From the NCBI RefSeq assembly GCF_036323735.1, contig NC_086038.1:25958001-26022000 (forward strand): a DNA stretch of 64,000 nucleotides. Reading direction: 5' to 3'. Below the pieces are notes generated by a model. That model had not been told where the DNA came from. It saw nothing but the letters and a program-made list of their open reading frames with translations, and did no database searches. Made by a program: the position numbers and the translations under genes. Within the stretch, counting starts at the first letter, position 1; each line of letters opens with the position of its first letter. This stretch comes from Rattus norvegicus (lineage: Eukaryota > Chordata > Mammalia > Rodentia > Muridae). Of the stretch, positions 24,902 to 37,279 are shown one piece after another.

Positions 24902-25081
24902 ACAATTTGCTTAGAAACTGCATCTCCATTCGCGAAACTTTTCCCTGGGTATATATAGTGAACTATGCCTGATACAAGTGAGTCCGCCTTGGAACGTAGT
25001 GTATTCGCTTAGAAACAACAGCTCCATATCCAAAAAGTTTCCCCTTCTATATCTTAAAAACTATGCCTCTTGCAAGTGAGT

Positions 25082-27046
25082 CCCACTTGGAAGGAAGAGA
25101 ATTCGCTTAAAAAGTGCACTTCCAATCGCGAAAATTTCCCCTGCCCATATCTTGTAATCTTACATTTCCTACAAGTGAATCCCGCTAGAAAGGAAGAGAA
25201 TTCGCTTAGAATATGCAGCTCCATTCCTGAAAACCTGCACTGACCTAAATCTTGAAAACTACTCCTGCTCCAATAGAGTCGCGCTTGGAACCAAGAAAAC
25301 TCACTTAAACAGTGCAGTCTCCATCGCGAAAATTTGCCCTGCGTATTTCTTGACATCTATGCTTCCTACAAGTGACTCCTGCTTGGAACGAAGAGAATTC
25401 CCTTAGAAATTGCAGCTCCATAAGGGAAATCTTTCCCTGCCTATATTATGAAATATACGCCTGCTAGAAGGGGTTCCCACTTGGAACGAAGAGAATTCGC
25501 TCAGAAATTATACCTCCATCCGTGAAAAATTTCCCTGCCTGTACCAAGAAAACTACGCCTGTTACAAGAGTCCCTCTTGGAAAGAAGAGAATTCTCTTAG
25601 AAAATGCAGCCATAATTGCGAAAATCTTCCCTGCCTATATAAAGAAAACTATGCCTGCTATAATAGAGTCCCTCTTGGAACAAAGAGAATTCGCTTAGAG
25701 ACTGCAGCTCCAATTGTGAAAAAATGGCCTGAATATATCTTAGAAACCATACTTTATACAAGTGAGTCCGACTTCGAACGAAGACAATTTGCTTAGAAAC
25801 TGCATCTCCATTCGCGAAAATTTTCCCTGGGTATATATAGCTAACTATGCCTGATACAAGTGAGTCCGCCTTGGAACGTAGTGAATTCGCTTAGAAACAA
25901 CAGCTCCATATCCGAAAAGTTTCACACTCTATATCTTAAAAACTACGCTTCATGCAAGTGCGTCCCCCTTGGAAGGAAGAGAATTCCCTTAAAAAGTGCA
26001 GTTCCAATCGCGAAAATTTCCGCTGCCTGTATTTTGAAATCTACGCTTCGTACAAGTGAGTCCCGCTTGGAACGAAGAGAATTCGCTTAGAAATCGCAGC
26101 TCCGTAAAGGAAAACTTTCCCTGGCTATAGCATGAAAAATACGCCACTACAAGTGTTTCCCATCAGAACGAAGAGAATTCGCTTAGAAACTATAGCTCCG
26201 TTCGTGAAAAATTTCGATGCCTGTATCAAAACTCCTTCACCTGTTACAGTCGAGTCCGTCTTGGAAGGAAGAGAATTCTCTTAGAAACTGCAGCTACAAT
26301 TGCGGAAAATCTTACGTACCCATATCAACAAAACTATGCCATAGAGTCCCACTTGGAATGAAGAGAATTCGCTTACAGACTGCAGCTCCAATTGTGAAAA
26401 ACTGCCCAGAGTATATCTTGAAAACCATGCCTCATACAAGTGAGTCCCGCTTCGAACGAAGACAATTTACTTAGAAACTGCATCTCCATTCGCGAAAATT
26501 TTCCCTGGCTATATGTAGAGAATTATGCCTGATACAAGGGAGTCCGCCTTTGAACGTAACCCATGAAACGAAGAGATTTCGCTTAGAAAGTATACCTCCA
26601 TTTCCGACGATTTCACACTCTATATCTTGAAAACTACGCTTCAAGCAAGTGAGTCCTGCTTGGAAAGAAGAGAATTCGCTTTAAAAGTGCGGCTCCAATA
26701 GCAAAAATTTCCCCTGACTATATCTTGAAATCTATGCTTCCTGCAAGTGAGTCCCGCTTGGAACGAAGAGAATTCGCTTAGAGACTGCAGCTCCAATTGT
26801 GAAAAAATGCCCTTAATATATCTTGAAAACCATACTTTATACAAGTGAGTCCGACTTCGAACGAAGACTATTTGCTTAGAAACTGCATCTCCATTCGCGA
26901 AACTTTTCCCTGGGTATATATAGTGAACTATGCCTGATACAAGTGAGTCCGCGTTGGAACGTAGTGTATTCGCTTAGAAACAACAGCTCCATATCCGAAA
27001 AGTTTCACACTCTATATCTTAAAAACTATGCCTCTTGCAAGTGAGT
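25082..27046 (+). repeat. HOR copy 14, 1965 bp, class I
   Basis: Starts the class I run. Its left part shares GACTCCTGC with copy 13, and its A13-A20 match class I copies, so it may be a class II/class I junction copy. It has TTACAAGAGTCC (-2 bp, about 25563) and CCCATCAG (-1 bp, about 26161). ATATATAGCTAAC appears in A8 (about 25834). A15 box at 26445-26461, no A19 box. Confidence 0.9.
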
Positions 27047-29014
27047 CCCACTTGGAAGGAAGAGAATTCGCTTAAAAAGTGCACTTCCAATCGCGAAAAT
27101 TTCCCCTGCCCATATCTTGTAATCTTACATTTCCTACAAGTGAATCCCGCTAGAAAGGAAGAGAATTCGCTTAGAATATGCAGCTCCATTCCTGAAAACC
27201 TGCACTGACCTAAATCTTGAAAACTACTCCTGCTCCAATAGAGTCGCGCTTGGAACCAAGAAAATTCACTTAAACAGTGCAGTCTCCATCGCGAAAATTT
27301 GCCCTGCGTATTTCTTGACATCTATGCTTCCTACAAGTGACTCCCGCTTGGAACGAAGAGAATGCCCTTAGAAATTGCAGCTCCATAAGGGAAATCTTTC
27401 CCTGCCTATATTATGAAATATACGCCTGCTAGAAGGGGTTCCCACTTGGAACGAAGAGAATTCGCTTAGAAATTATACCTCCATCCGGGAAAAATTTCCC
27501 TGCCTGTACCAAGAAAACTACGCCTGTTATAAAAGAGTCCCTCTTGGAAAGAAGAGAATTCTCTTAGAAAATGCAGCCATAATTGCGAAAATCTTCCCTG
27601 CCTATATAAAGAAAACTATGCCTGCTATAATAGAGTCCCGCTTGGAACAAAGAGAATTCGCTTAGAGACTGCAGCTCCAATTGTGAAAAAATGCCCTGAA
27701 TATATCTTGAAAACCATACTTTATACAAGTGAGTCCGACTTCGAACGAAGACAATTTGCTTAGAAACTGCATCTCCATTCGCGAAAATTTTCCCTGGGTA
27801 TATATAGTGAACTATGCCTGATACAAGTGAGTCCGCCTTGGAACGTAGTGTATTCGCTTAGAAACAACAGCTCCATATCCGAAAAGTTTCACACTCTATA
27901 TCTTAAAAACTACGCTTCATGCAAGTGAGTCCCCCTTGGAAGGAAGAGAATTCCCTTAAAAAGTGCAGTTCCAATCGCGAAAATTTCCGCTGCCTGTATT
28001 TTGAAATCTACGCTTCGTACAAGTGAGTCCCGCTTGGAACGAAGAGAATTCGCTTAGAAATCGCAGCTCCGTAAAGGAAAACTTTCCCTGGCTATATCAT
28101 GAAAAATACGCCACTACAAGTGTTTCCCACTCAGAACGAAGAGAATTCGCTTAGAAACTATAGCTCCGTTCGTGAAAAATTTCGATGCCTGTATCAAAAC
28201 TCCTACACCTGTTACAGTCGAGTCCGTCTTGGAAGGAAGAGAATTCTCTTAGAAACTGCAGCTACAATTGCGGAAAATCTTACCTACCCATATCAACAAA
28301 ACTATGCCATAGAGTCCCACTTGGAATGAAGAGAATTCGCTTACAGACTGCAGCTCCAATTGTGAAAAACTGCCCAGAGTATATCTTGAAAACCATGCCT
28401 CATACAAGTGAGTCCCGCTTCGAACGAAGACAATTTACTTAGAAACTGCATCTCCATTCGCGAAAATTTTCCCTGGCTATATGTAGAGAATTATGCCTGA
28501 TACAAGGGAGTCCGCCTTTGAACGTAACCCATGAAACGAAGAGATTTCGCTTAGAAAGTATACCTCCATTTCCGACGATTTCACACTCTATATCTTGAAA
28601 ACTACGCTTCAAGCAAGTGAGTCCTGCTTGGAAAGAAGAGAATTCGCTTTAAAAGTGCGGCTCCAATAGCAAAAATTTCCCCTGACTATATCTTGAAATC
28701 TATGCTTCCTGCAAGTGAGTCCCGCTTGGAACGAAGAGAATTCGCTTAGAGACTGCAGCTCCAATTGTGAAAAAATGCCCTTAATATATCTTGAAAACCA
28801 TACTTTATACAAGTGAGTCCGACTTCGAACGAAGACTATTTGCTTAGAAACTGCATCTCCATTCGCGAAACTTTTCCCTGGGTATATATAGTGAACTATG
28901 CCTGATACAAGTGAGTCCGCGTTGGAACGTAGTGTATTCGCTTAGAAACAACAGCTCCATATCCGAAAAGTTTCACACTCTATATCTTAAAAACTATGCC
29001 TCTTGCAAGTGAGT
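27047..29014 (+). repeat. HOR copy 15, 1968 bp, class I
   Basis: By eye almost identical to copy 16. A19 has GCGAAACTTTTCC, as in class II, while the rest of A18-A20 is A7-A9-like. A15 box at 28413-28429, no A19 box. Confidence 0.92.
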
Positions 29015-30982
29015 CCCACTTGGAAGGAAGAGAATTCGCTTAAAAAGTGCACTTCCAATCGCGAAAATTTCCCCTGCCCATATCTTGTAATCTTACATTT
29101 CCTACAAGTGAATCCCGCTAGAAAGGAAGAGAATTCGCTTAGAATATGCAGCTCCATTCCTGAAAACCTGCACTGACCTAAATCTTGAAAACTACTCCTG
29201 CTCCAATAGAGTCGCGCTTGGAACCAAGAAAATTCACTTAAACAGTGCAGTCTCCATCGCGAAAATTTGCCCTGCGTATTTCTTGACATCTATGCTTCCT
29301 ACAAGTGACTCCCGCTTGGAACGAAGAGAATGCCCTTAGAAATTGCAGCTCCATAAGGGAAATCTTTCCCTGCCTATATTATGAAATATACGCCTGCTAG
29401 AAGGGGTTCCCACTTGGAACGAAGAGAATTCGCTTAGAAATTATACCTCCATCCGGGAAAAATTTCCCTGCCTGTACCAAGAAAACTACGCCTGTTATAA
29501 AAGAGTCCCTCTTGGAAAGAAGAGAATTCTCTTAGAAAATGCAGCCATAATTGCGAAAATCTTCCCTGCCTATATAAAGAAAACTATGCCTGCTATAATA
29601 GAGTCCCGCTTGGAACAAAGAGAATTCGCTTAGAGACTGCAGCTCCAATTGTGAAAAAATGCCCTGAATATATCTTGAAAACCATACTTTATACAAGTGA
29701 GTCCGACTTCGAACGAAGACAATTTGCTTAGAAACTGCATCTCCATTCGCGAAAATTTTCCCTGGGTATATATAGTGAACTATGCCTGATACAAGTGAGT
29801 CCGCCTTGGAACGTAGTGTATTCGCTTAGAAACAACAGCTCCATATCCGAAAAGTTTCACACTCTATATCTTAAAAACTACGCTTCATGCAAGTGAGTCC
29901 CCCTTGGAAGGAAGAGAATTCCCTTAAAAAGTGCAGTTCCAATCGCGAAAATTTCCGCTGCCTGTATTTTGAAATCTACGCTTCGTACAAGTGAGTCCCG
30001 CTTGGAACGAAGAGAATTCGCTTAGAAATCGCAGCTCCGTAAAGGAAAACTTTCCCTGGCTATATCATGAAAAATACGCCACTACAAGTGTTTCCCACTC
30101 AGAACGAAGAGAATTCGCTTAGAAACTATAGCTCCGTTCGTGAAAAATTTCGATGCCTGTATCAAAACTCCTACACCTGTTACAGTCGAGTCCGTCTTGG
30201 AAGGAAGAGAATTCTCTTAGAAACTGCAGCTACAATTGCGGAAAATCTTACCTACCCATATCAACAAAACTATGCCATAGAGTCCCACTTGGAATGAAGA
30301 GAATTCGCTTACAGACTGCAGCTCCAATTGTGAAAAACTGCCCAGAGTATATCTTGAAAACCATGCCTCATACAAGTGAGTCCCGCTTCGAACGAAGACA
30401 ATTTACTTAGAAACTGCATCTCCATTCGCGAAAATTTTCCCTGGCTATATGTAGAGAATTATGCCTGATACAAGGGAGTCCGCCTTTGAACGTAACCCAT
30501 GAAACGAAGAGATTTCGCTTAGAAAGTATACCTCCATTTCCGACGATTTCACACTCTATATCTTGAAAACTACGCTTCAAGCAAGTGAGTCCTGCTTGGA
30601 AAGAAGAGAATTCGCTTTAAAAGTGCGGCTCCAATAGCAAAAATTTCCCCTGACTATATCTTGAAATCTATGCTTCCTGCAAGTGAGTCCCGCTTGGAAC
30701 GAAGAGAATTCGCTTAGAGACTGCAGCTCCAATTGTGAAAAAATGCCCTTAATATATCTTGAAAACCATACTTTATACAAGTGAGTCCGACTTCGAACGA
30801 AGACTATTTGCTTAGAAACTGCATCTCCATTCGCGAAACTTTTCCCTGGGTATATATAGTGAACTATGCCTGATACAAGTGAGTCCGCGTTGGAACGTAG
30901 TGTATTCGCTTAGAAACAACAGCTCCATATCCGAAAAGTTTCACACTCTATATCTTAAAAACTATGCCTCTTGCAAGTGAGT
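29015..30982 (+). repeat. HOR copy 16, 1968 bp, class I
   Basis: Last class I copy in the window. A4 carries GAATGC instead of the EcoRI site, as in copies 1, 2, 6, 7 and 15. A15 box at 30381-30397, no A19 box. Confidence 0.92.
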
Positions 30983-32951
30983 CCCACTTGGAAGGAAGAG
31001 AATTCGCTTAAAAAGTGCACTTCCAATCGCGAAAATTTCCCCTGCCCATATCTTGTAATCTTACATTTCCTACAAGTGAATCCCGCTAGAAAGGAAGAGA
31101 ATTCGCTTAGAATATGCAGCTCCATTCCTGAAAACCTGCACTGACCTAAATCTTGAAAACTACTCCTGCTCCAATAGAGTCGCGCTTGGAACCAAGAAAA
31201 TTCACTTAAACAGTGCAGTCTCCATCGCGAAAATTTGCCCTGCGTATTTCTTGACATCTATGCTTCCTACAAGTGACTCCCGCTTGGAACGAAGAGAATG
31301 CCCTTAGAAATTGCAGCTCCATAAGGGAAATCTTTCCCTGCCTATATTATGAAATATACGCCTGCTAGAAGGGGTTCCCACTTGGAACGAAGAGAATTCG
31401 CTTAGAAATTATACCTCCATCCGGGAAAAATTTCCCTGCCTGTACCAAGAAAACTACGCCTGTTATAAAAGAGTCCCTCTTGGAAAGAAGAGAATTCTCT
31501 TAGAAAATGCAGCCATAATTGCGAAAATCTTCCCTGCCTATATAAAGAAAACTATGCCTGCTATAATAGAGTCCCGCTTGGAACAAAGAGAATTCGCTTA
31601 GAGACTGCAGCTCCAATTGTGAAAAAATGCCCTGAATATATCTTGAAAACCATACTTTATACAAGTGAGTCCGACTTCGAACGAAGACAATTTGCTTAGA
31701 AACTGCATCTCCATTCGCGAAAATTTTCCCTGGGTATATATAGTGAACTATGCCTGATACAAGTGAGTCCGCCTTGGAACGTAGTGTATTCGCTTAGAAA
31801 CAACAGCTCCATATCCGAAAAGTTTCACACTCTATATCTTAAAAACTACGCTTCATGCAAGTGAGTCCCCCTTGGAAGGAAGAGAATTCCCTTAAAAAGT
31901 GCAGTTCCAATCGCGAAAATTTCCGCTGCCTGTATTTTGAAATCTACGCTTCGTACAAGTGAGTCCCGCTTGGAACGAAGAGAATTCGCTTAGAAATCGC
32001 AGCTCCGTAAAGGAAAACTTTCCCTGGCTATATCATGAAAAATACGCCACTACAAGTGTTTCCCACTCAGAACGAAGAGAATTCGCTTAGAAACTATAGC
32101 TCCGTTCGTGAAAAATTTCGATGCCTGTATCAAAACTCCTACACCTGTTACAGTCGAGTCCGTCTTGGAAGGAAGAGAATTCTCTTAGAAACTGCAGCTA
32201 CAATTGCGGAAAATCTTACCTACCCATATCAACAAAACTATGCCATAGAGTCCCACTTGGAATGAAGAGAATTCGCTTACAGACTGCAGCTCCAATTGTG
32301 AAAAACTGCCCAGAGTATATCTTGAAAACCATGCCTCATACAAGTGAGTCCCGCTTCGAACGAAGACAATTTACTTAGAAACTGCATCTCCATTCGCGAA
32401 AATTTTCCCTGGCTATACATAGAGAACTATGCCTGATACAAGGGAGTCCGCCTTTGAACGTAACCCATGAAACGAAGAGATTTCGCTTAGAAAGTATACC
32501 TCCATTTCCGACGATTTGACACTCTATATTTTGAAAACTACGCTTCAAGCAAGTGAGTCCTGCTTGGAAAGAAGAGAATTCGCTTTAAAAGTGCGGCTCC
32601 AATAGCAAAAATTTCCCCTGACTATATCTTGAAATCTATGCTTCCTGCAAGTGAGTCCCGCTTGGAACGAGGAGAATTCGCTTAGAGACTGCAGCTCCAA
32701 CTGTGAAAAACTGCCCAGAGTGTATCTTGAAAAACCATGCCTCATACAAGTGAGGCCCGCTTCCAACGAAGACAATTTGCTTAGAAACTGCATCTCCATT
32801 CGCGAAACTTTTCCCTGGGTATATATAGTGAACTATGCCTGATACAAGTGAGTCCGCCTTGGAACGTAGTGAATTCGCTTAGAAACAACAGCTCCATATC
32901 CAAAAAGTTTCCCCTTCTATATCTTAAAAACTATGCCTCTTGCAAGTGAGT
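30983..32951 (+). repeat. HOR copy 17, 1969 bp, class II
   Basis: Returns to class II. A18 carries AACGAGGAG (about 32665), as in copies 2, 7 and 9, so its CENP-B core is broken. A15 box at 32349-32365, A19 box at 32755-32771. Confidence 0.92.
32755..32771 (-). other. CENP-B-box-like site, A19 of copy 17
   Basis: Same 17-mer as at 4001-4017. First one after the class I run. Confidence 0.7.
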
Positions 32952-34919
32952 CCCACTTGGAAGGAAGAGAATTCGCTTAAAAAGTGCACTTCCAATCGCG
33001 AAAATTTCCCCTGCCCATATCTTGTAATCTTACATTTCCTACAAGTGAATCCCGCTAGAAAGGAAGAGAATTCGCTTAGAATATGCAGCTCCATTCCTGA
33101 AAACCTGCACTGACCTAAATCTTGAAAACTACTCCTGCTACAATAGAGTCGCGCTTGGAACCAAGAAAACTCACTTAAACAGTGCAGTCTCCATCGCGAA
33201 AATTTGCCCTGCGTATTTCTTGACATCTATGCTTCCTACAAGTGACTCCCGCTTGGAACGAAGAGAATTCCCTTAGAAATTGCAGCTCCATAAGGGAAAT
33301 CTTTCCCTGCCTATATTATGAAATATACGCCTGCTAGAAGGGGTTCCCACTTGGAACGAAGAGAATTCGCTCAGAAATTATACCTCCATCCGTGAAAAAT
33401 TTCCCTGCCTGTACCAAGAAAACTACGCCTGTTACAAAAGAGTCCCTCTTGGAAAGAAGAGAATTCTCTTAGAAAATGCAGCCATAATTGCGAAAATCTT
33501 CCCTGCCTATATAAAGAAAACTATGCCTGCTATAATAGAGTCCCGCTTGGAACAAAGAGAATTCGCTTAGAGACTGCAGCTCCAATTGTGAAAAAATGCC
33601 CTGAATATATCTTGAAAACCATACTTAATACAAGTGAGTCCGACTTCGAACGAAGACAATTTGCTTAGAAACTGCATCTCCATTCGCGAAAATTTTCCCT
33701 GGGTATATATAGTGAACTATGCCTGATACAAGTGAGTCCGCCTTGGAACGTAGTGAATTCGCTTAGAAACAACAGCTCCATATCCGAAAAGTTTCACACT
33801 CTATATCTTAAAAACTACGCTTCATGCAAGTGCGTCCCCCTTGGAAGGAAGAGAATTCCCTTAAAAAGTGCAGTTCCAATCGCAAAAATTTCCGCTGCCT
33901 GTATTTTGAAATCTACGCTTCGTACAAGTGAGTCCCGCTTGGAACGAAGAGAATTCGCTTAGAAATCGCAGCTCCGTAAAGGAAAACTTTCCCTGGCTAT
34001 AGCATGAAAAATACGCCACTACAAGTGTTTCCCATCAGAACGAAGAGAATTCGCTTAGAAACTATAGCTCCGTTCGTGAAAAATTTCGATGCCTGTATCA
34101 AAACTCCTACACCTGTTACAGTCGAGTCCGTCTTGGAAGGAAGAGAATTCTCTTAGAAACTGCAGCTACAATTGCGGAAAATCTTACCTACCCATATCAA
34201 CAAAACTATGCCATAGAGTCCCACTTGGAATGAAGAGAATTCGCTTACAGACTGCAGCTCCAATTGTGAAAAACTGCCCAGAGTATATCTTGAAAACCAT
34301 GCCTCATACAAGTGAGTCCCGCTTTGAACGAAGACAATTTACTTAGAAACTGCATCTCCATTCGCGAAAATTTTCCCTGGCTATATATAGAGAACTATGC
34401 CTGATACAAGTGAGTCCGCCTTTGAAAGAAACCCATGAAACGAAGAGATTTCGCTTAGAAAGTATACCTCCATTTCCGACGATTTCACACTCTATATCTT
34501 GAAAACTACGCTTCAAGCAAGTGAGTCCTGCTTGGAAAGAAGAGAATTCGTTTTAAAAGTGCGGCTCCAACAGCAAAAATTTCCCCTGACTATATCTTGA
34601 AATCTATGCTTCCTGCAAGTGAGTCCCGCTTGGAACGAAGAGAATTCGCTTAGAGACTGCAGCTCCAACTGTGAAAAACTGCCCAGAGTGTATCTTGAAA
34701 AACCATGCCTCATACAAGTGAGGCCCGCTTCCAACGAAGACAATTTGCTTAGAAACTGCATCTCCATTCGCGAAACTTTTCCCTGGGTATATATAGTGAA
34801 CTATGCCTGATACAAGTGAGTCCGCCTTGGAACGTAGTGTATTCGCTTAGAAACAACAGCTCCATATCCAAAAAGTTTCCCCTTCTATATCTTAAAAACT
34901 ATGCCTCTTGCAAGTGAGT
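32952..34919 (+). repeat. HOR copy 18, 1968 bp, class II
   Basis: Belongs with copies 3, 8 and 10 (CTGCTACAATAG in A2, CTTAATAC in A7, CCCATCAG in A12). A16 reads TTTGAAAGAAACCC (about 34421). The A15 box at 34317-34333 keeps the core with CTTTGAAC. A19 box at 34723-34739. Confidence 0.92.
34723..34739 (-). other. CENP-B-box-like site, A19 of copy 18
   Basis: Same 17-mer as at 4001-4017. Confidence 0.7.
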
Positions 34920-35377
34920 CCCACTTGGAAGGAAGAGAATTCGCTTAAAAAGTGCACTTCAAATCGCGAAAATTTCCCCTGCCCATATCTTGTAATCTTA
35001 CATTTCCTACAAGTGAATCCCGCTAGAAAGGAAGAGAATTCGCTTAGAATATGCAGCTCCATTCCTGAAAACCTGCACTGACCTAAATCTTGAAAACTAC
35101 TCCTGCTACAATAGAGTCGCGCTTGGAACCAAGAAAACTCACTTAAACAGTGCAGTCTCCATCGCGAAAATTTGCCCTGCGTATTTCTTGACATCTATGC
35201 TTCCTACAAGTGACTCCCGCTTGGAACGAAGAGAATTCCCTTAGAAATTGCAGCTCCATAAGGGAAATCTTTCCCTGCCTATATTATGAAATATACGCCT
35301 GCTAGAAGGGGTTCCCACTTGGAACGAAGAGAATTCGCTCAGAAATTATACCTCCATCCGTGAAAAATTTCCCTGCC

Positions 35378-35771
35378 CATATCTTGTAATCTTACATTTC
35401 CTACAAGTGAATCCCGCTAGAAAGGAAGAGAATTCGCTTAGAATATGCAGCTCCATTCCTGAAAACCTGCACTGACCTAAATCTTGAAAACTACTCCTGC
35501 TACAATAGAGTCGCGCTTGGAACCAAGAAAACTCACTTAAACAGTGCAGTCTCCATCGCGAAAATTTACCCTGCGTATTTCTTGACATCTATGCTTCCTA
35601 CAAGTGACTCCCGCTTGTAACGAAGAGAATTCCCTTAGAAATTGCAGCTCCATAAGGGAAATCTTTCCCTGCCTATATTATGAAATATACGCCTGCTAGA
35701 AGGGGTTCCCACTTGGAACGAAGAGAATTCGCTCAGAAATTATACCTCCATCCGTGAAAAATTTCCCTGCC
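35378..35771 (+). repeat. 394-bp tandem duplication of four monomers in copy 19
   Basis: The left junction (CCCTGCC joined to CATATCTTG) is identical to that of the 133-bp insertions. The right end runs on intact to the normal CCCTGCC-TGTACCAAG. The likely event is a crossover between GAAAATTTCCCCTGCC of A1 and GAAAAATTTCCCTGCC of A5. Confidence 0.9.
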
Positions 35772-37082
35772 TGTACCAAGAAAACTACGCCTGTTACAAG
35801 AGTCCCTCTTGGAAAGAAGAGAATTCTCTTAGAAAATGCAGCCATAATTGCGAAAATCTTCCCTGCCTATATAAAGAAAACTATGCCTGCTATAATAGAG
35901 TCCCGCTTGGAACAAAGAGAATTCGCTTAGAGACTGCAGCTCCAATTGTGAAAAAATGGCCTGAATATATCTTAGAAACCATACTTTATACAAGTGAGTC
36001 CGACTTCGAACGAAGACAATTTGCTTAGAAACTGCATCTCCATTCGCGAAAATTTTCCCTGGGTATATATAGTGAACTATGCCTGATACAAGTGAGTCCG
36101 CCTTGGAACGTAGTGAATTCGCTTAGAAACAACAGCTCCATATCCGAAAAGTTTCACACTCTATATCTTAAAAACTACGCTTCATGCAAGTGCGTCCCCC
36201 TTGGAAGGAAGAGAATTCCCTTAAAAAGTGCAGTTCCAATCGCGAAAATTTCCGCTGCCTGTATTTTGAAATCTACGCTTCGTACAAGTGAGTCCCGCTT
36301 GGAACGAAGAGAATTCGCTTAGAAATCGCAGCTCCGTAAAGGAAAACTTTCCCTGGCTATAGCATGAAAAATACGCCACTACAAGTGTTTCCCATCAGAA
36401 CGATGAGAATTCGCTTAGAAACTATAGCTCCGTTCGTGAAAAATTTCGATGCCTGTATCAAAACTCCTACACCTGTTACAGTCGAGTCCGTCTTGGAAGG
36501 AAGAGAATTCTCTTAGAAACTGCAGCTACAATTGCGGAAAATCTTACCTACCCATATCAACAAAACTATGCCATAGAGTCCCACTTGGAATGAAGAGAAT
36601 TCGCTTACAGACTGCAGCTCCAATTGTGAAAAACTGCCCAGAGTATATCTTGAAAACCATGCCTCATACAAGTGAGTCCCTCTTCGAACGAAGACAATTT
36701 ACTTAGGAACTGCATCTCCATTCGCGAAAATTTTCCCTGGGTATATATAGAGAACTATGCCTGATACAAGTGAGTCCGCCTTTGAACGTAACCCATGAAA
36801 CGAAGAGATTTCGCTTAGAAAGTATACCTCCATTTCCGACGATTTCACACTCTATATCTTGAAAACTACGCTTCAAGCAAGTGAGTCCTGCTTGGAAAGA
36901 AGAGAATTCGCTTTAAAATTGCGGCTCCAATAGCAAAAATTTCCCCTGACTATATCTTGAAATCTATGCTTCCTGCAAGTGGGTCCCGCTTGGAACGAAG
37001 AGAATTCGCTTAGAGACTGCAGCTCCAACTGTGAAAAACTGCCCAGAGTGTATCTTGAAAAACCATGCCTCATACAAGTGAG

Positions 37083-37099
37083 GCCCGCTTCCAACGAAG
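37083..37099 (-). other. CENP-B-box-like site, A19 of copy 19
   Basis: Same 17-mer as at 4001-4017. It remains intact although the A15 box of this copy is damaged. Confidence 0.7.
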
Positions 37100-37279
37100 A
37101 CAATTTGCTTAGAAACTGCATCTCCATTCGCGAAACTTTTCCCTGGGTATATATAGTGAACTATGCCCGATACAAGTGAGTCCGCCTTGGAACGTAGTGA
37201 ATTCGCTTAGAAACAACAGCTCCATATCCAAAAAGTTTCCCCTTCTATATCTTAAAAACTATGCCTCTTGCAAGTGAGT

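Larger units (their letters stand above)
22982..25081 (+). repeat. HOR copy 13, 2100 bp, with 133-bp insertion
   Basis: The one difference from copy 12 that I noticed is GACTCCTGC near 23276, also present in copy 14, which alters the A4 box core. Insertion at 23440-23572. A15 box at 24479-24495, A19 box at 24885-24901. Confidence 0.92.
34920..37279 (+). repeat. HOR copy 19, 24 monomers, 2360 bp
   Basis: Contains a 394-bp tandem duplication of four monomers (second copy 35378-35771, running from late A1 to mid A5). The duplicated part has its own changes (AAAATTTACCC, and CGCTTGTAACGAAG about 35612). TTACAAGAGTCC (-2 bp) is near 35791. The A15 box is damaged (36677-36693, CCCTC). A19 box at 37083-37099. 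Confidence 0.92.

Noticed and set aside
35600..35620. CGCTTGTAACGAAG in copy 19 as a new CENP-B-like variant
   Set aside because: It keeps the core bases but is a single private substitution in the duplicated block and matches fewer consensus positions than the A19 and A15 sites.
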